From assembly GCA_030630015.1 (NCBI GenBank), contig DAOVNV010000117.1, positions 1 to 7,638 on the forward strand: a DNA stretch of 7,638 nt, given 5' to 3'. The position numbers and the translations under genes are program-made. The stretch comes from Desulfuromonadales bacterium. Lineage in GTDB: Bacteria; Desulfobacterota; Desulfuromonadia; Desulfuromonadales; BM103. The first letter of the stretch is position 1. Every line of letters begins with the position of its first letter. Shown in pieces: positions 6,349 to 7,638 of this stretch. The notes under the pieces are model-generated. The model was given only the letters and a program-made list of their open reading frames with translations, was not told where the DNA came from and made no database searches.

Positions 6349-6363
6349 CGAGCAGCGAGTAGC
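6343..6363 (+). repeat. Heptanucleotide tandem array overlapping the cytochrome stop codon
   Basis: Three 7-base units in phase on the plus strand: CAGTAGC, then GAGCAGC, then GAGTAGC, trailing into GCG. The first unit supplies the last Gln codon and the TAG stop of the cytochrome gene. The array resembles, in period and phase, the one at 6424-6453 on the opposite strand. Three units alone would be weak evidence; the matching partner raises it. Confidence 0.6.
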
Positions 6364-6382
6364 GCGCAACATCTGATAAACC

Positions 6383-6412
6383 AAGGCCCGCCAGTTAACT
6401 CTGGCGGGCCTT
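6383..6412. terminator. Bidirectional intrinsic-type terminator between convergent genes
   Basis: A perfect 12-base inverted repeat, AAGGCCCGCCAG at 6383-6394 and CTGGCGGGCCTT at 6401-6412, encloses a 6-base loop. The stem is very GC-rich with A/T closing bases on both ends, as in terminators working on both strands. The trailing U-tracts are short and interrupted (CTGTCT rightward, GGTTTATC leftward), so termination in either direction may be incomplete. It lies 34 bases after the cytochrome stop and 45 bases after the pilT stop. Confidence 0.85.
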
Positions 6413-6423
6413 CTGTCTAAAAC

Positions 6424-6453
6424 CTCAGCACTCATCGCTCAGCACTCAGCACT
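6424..6453 (-). repeat. Heptanucleotide tandem array downstream of pilT
   Basis: Read on the minus strand from 6453, the 7-base units are CAGTGCT, then GAGTGCT, then GAGCGAT, then GAGTGCT, ending in a partial GAG. The array begins four bases past the pilT TAA stop. The period is exact over four units with one diverged copy, so it is a genuine tandem repeat. Confidence 0.75.
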
Positions 6454-6457
6454 GCCG

Positions 6458-7531
6458 TTAAGCTTGCCGTTTCTGTTGCGGGAGATAGGATTCGAAAGCC
6501 TTCTTGTCCAGGGCACAGCGGTGGGCTTCTTCAGCACCGACATGTCGTGCCTTGAGCAAATCCATAATGTGCTGGTCCATCAACTGCATCCCCTCGCCCT
6601 TGGCGGTCTGCATGATGGATGGCACCTGGAAGGTTTTCCCTTCACGAATCAGGTTGGCAACCGCAGCATTGCACACAAGAATTTCCAGAGCGGCAACCCG
6701 CCCCTTGCCATCCGCCGTGCGCAGCAGCTGCTGGCAGATGACGCCCTTCAGACTCTCGCCCAACATGGTCCGGATCTGTTCCTGCTGATCCTTCGGAAAC
6801 GCGTCGATAATCCGGTCGATCGTCTTCGCCGCCGAATTGGTATGCAGAGTTCCGAACACCAAGTGGCCCGTCTCGGCTGCAGTCATCGCCAGGGAGATTG
6901 TCTCCAGATCGCGCATTTCACCAACCAGGATCACATCCGGATCCTCGCGCAAGGCGGCACGCAGAGCATTGGCGAACGACTTGGAATGCTGGCCGATCTG
7001 ACGCTGGTTCAGCAGTGATTTCTGGTTCTCATGAATGAACTCCAGAGGATCCTCCAGAGTCAGAATATGCTCGCGCCGAGTCTTGTTGATCAGGTCGATC
7101 ATCGCCGCCAGTGTGGTTGACTTGCCACTGCCGGTCGGACCGGTGATAAGAACCAGGCCCTTCTTGAGAAGGGTCATTTTACGCACCCCCTCAGGCAGAC
7201 CGAGTTGATCTGCAGTTAGAATCTTGCTGGGAATGATCCGGAAAACCCCGGCAATGCCCCGATGGGTTTCGAGAAGATTGCCGCGAAAACGGCCAACATC
7301 CTCCAGGGAGTAGGCGAAGTCGATGTCGAGGGTTTCGTCAAACTCGTCACGTTGTTCCTTGGTGAGGATTTCAAACAGGAGGGCGCGCGCCTGCTGATCC
7401 GACAGGGGAGGATAGTTCAGTTTCTCCATTTCACCGTTGAGACGAAAGATCGGAGGTGCACCACTCGAGATATGCAGGTCGCTGGCACCCTGCTGCTTCA
7501 TCATGTTGAACAGAGCATTGATTTTGGCCAT
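6458..7531 (-). CDS. pilT: PilT-family type IV pilus retraction ATPase
   Basis: 357-residue PilT-type hexameric ATPase that works at the cytoplasmic base of the type IV pilus and drives pilin disassembly. Visible in order: N-terminal domain with QQGASDLHISSG at 13-24; Walker A GPTGSGKST at 131-139 (Lys137); Asp box LEDPLEF at 159-165; Walker B region DVILVGEMRD at 199-208; His box GHLVFGTLHTNS at 222-233; and the PilT-type AVANLIREGK motif at 290-299, which in PilT proteins is linked to retraction. Start choice: an ATG 12 codons upstream (7567) is open, but family members begin MAKI-x-ALF as here at 7531, with GGGGGT 4 bases before, and the predicted -10 hexamer overlaps the upstream ATG. Some genomes of this group carry several pilT paralogs, so which one this is cannot be told. 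No pilB or pilC is in the window. Confidence 0.95.
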   Translation of the reverse strand: MAKINALFNMMKQQGASDLHISSGAPPIFRLNGEMEKLNYPPLSDQQARALLFEILTKEQRDEFDETLDIDFAYSLEDVGRFRGNLLETHRGIAGVFRIIPSKILTADQLGLPEGVRKMTLLKKGLVLITGPTGSGKSTTLAAMIDLINKTRREHILTLEDPLEFIHENQKSLLNQRQIGQHSKSFANALRAALREDPDVILVGEMRDLETISLAMTAAETGHLVFGTLHTNSAAKTIDRIIDAFPKDQQEQIRTMLGESLKGVICQQLLRTADGKGRVAALEILVCNAAVANLIREGKTFQVPSIMQTAKGEGMQLMDQHIMDLLKARHVGAEEAHRCALDKKAFESYLPQQKRQA

Positions 7532-7565
7532 TTCAACCCCCGAATCCCTGAGAAAACTGACGCTC

Positions 7566-7595
7566 ATTCTGGCAGAAGCTCGTCCAGCTTGTCAA
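7566..7595 (-). promoter_or_regulatory. Candidate sigma70-type promoter for pilT
   Basis: On the minus strand a perfect TTGACA (7590-7595) is 18 bases from CAGAAT (7566-7571, 4/6 to consensus). The start would fall near 7559, leaving about 28 bases of leader before ATG 7531. The -10 overlaps the alternative upstream ATG at 7567, which would then not be in the transcript. The -35 also falls in a leucine-rich open stretch that could be the end of an upstream gene, so this could be coincidence. Confidence 0.45.
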
Positions 7596-7638
7596 GGAAA
7601 CTGGTCTCTCTTCCAGCTGGTCCCGTCGATTACTCACA

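Overview
The window looks like chromosomal DNA from a Desulfuromonadia-type bacterium (Geobacter, Desulfuromonas or Pelobacter relatives). The basis is a small periplasmic c7-like triheme cytochrome, a PilT of the MAKI-x-ALF / GASDLH type, a short DksA, and GC-rich sequence. The genus is inference; no rRNA or other marker is present.

Layout. Positions 1-4404 hold a leftward block on the minus strand, read from right to left: radA (Lon-like/RecA-like recombination protein), moaC (molybdenum cofactor synthesis), a small membrane protein with a PH-like core whose start overlaps the moaC stop by ATGA, dksA (RNA polymerase-binding regulator), and a soluble GAF-domain sensor histidine kinase that runs off the left edge. 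A near-consensus promoter precedes radA and two candidate promoters precede dksA, so radA, moaC-PH and dksA-kinase are probably at least partly separate units. Positions 4549-6348 carry two rightward genes: a 13-segment sodium:solute symporter-family protein, divergent from radA, and a secreted triheme cytochrome c with its own extended -10 promoter. A PilT-type retraction ATPase (6458-7531, minus strand) converges on the cytochrome gene, and a 12-bp-stem hairpin between them can serve as a terminator for both.

How the genes fit together. Most are housekeeping genes (radA, moaC, dksA, pilT) and the window shows no defence system, mobile element, CRISPR array or RNA gene. The dksA-kinase pair would place a sensor kinase under the same transcription as a stringent-response cofactor. 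The cytochrome and PilT fit a lifestyle using multiheme electron transfer and type IV pili, but nothing ties them functionally beyond adjacency.

Most unusual structure. Just outside each arm of the shared terminator lies a short tandem array of 7-base units. Both arrays, read in the sense direction of their own gene, start with a CAG unit and continue with GAG units. The left array includes the stop codon of the cytochrome gene. Other points worth a look are the shortage of heme-ligand histidines in the cytochrome, a Gly at a usual sodium-ligand position in the symporter, a perfect palindrome upstream of moaC, and the ATGA-coupled PH-like membrane protein. I found no clear candidate for a wholly new biological system.
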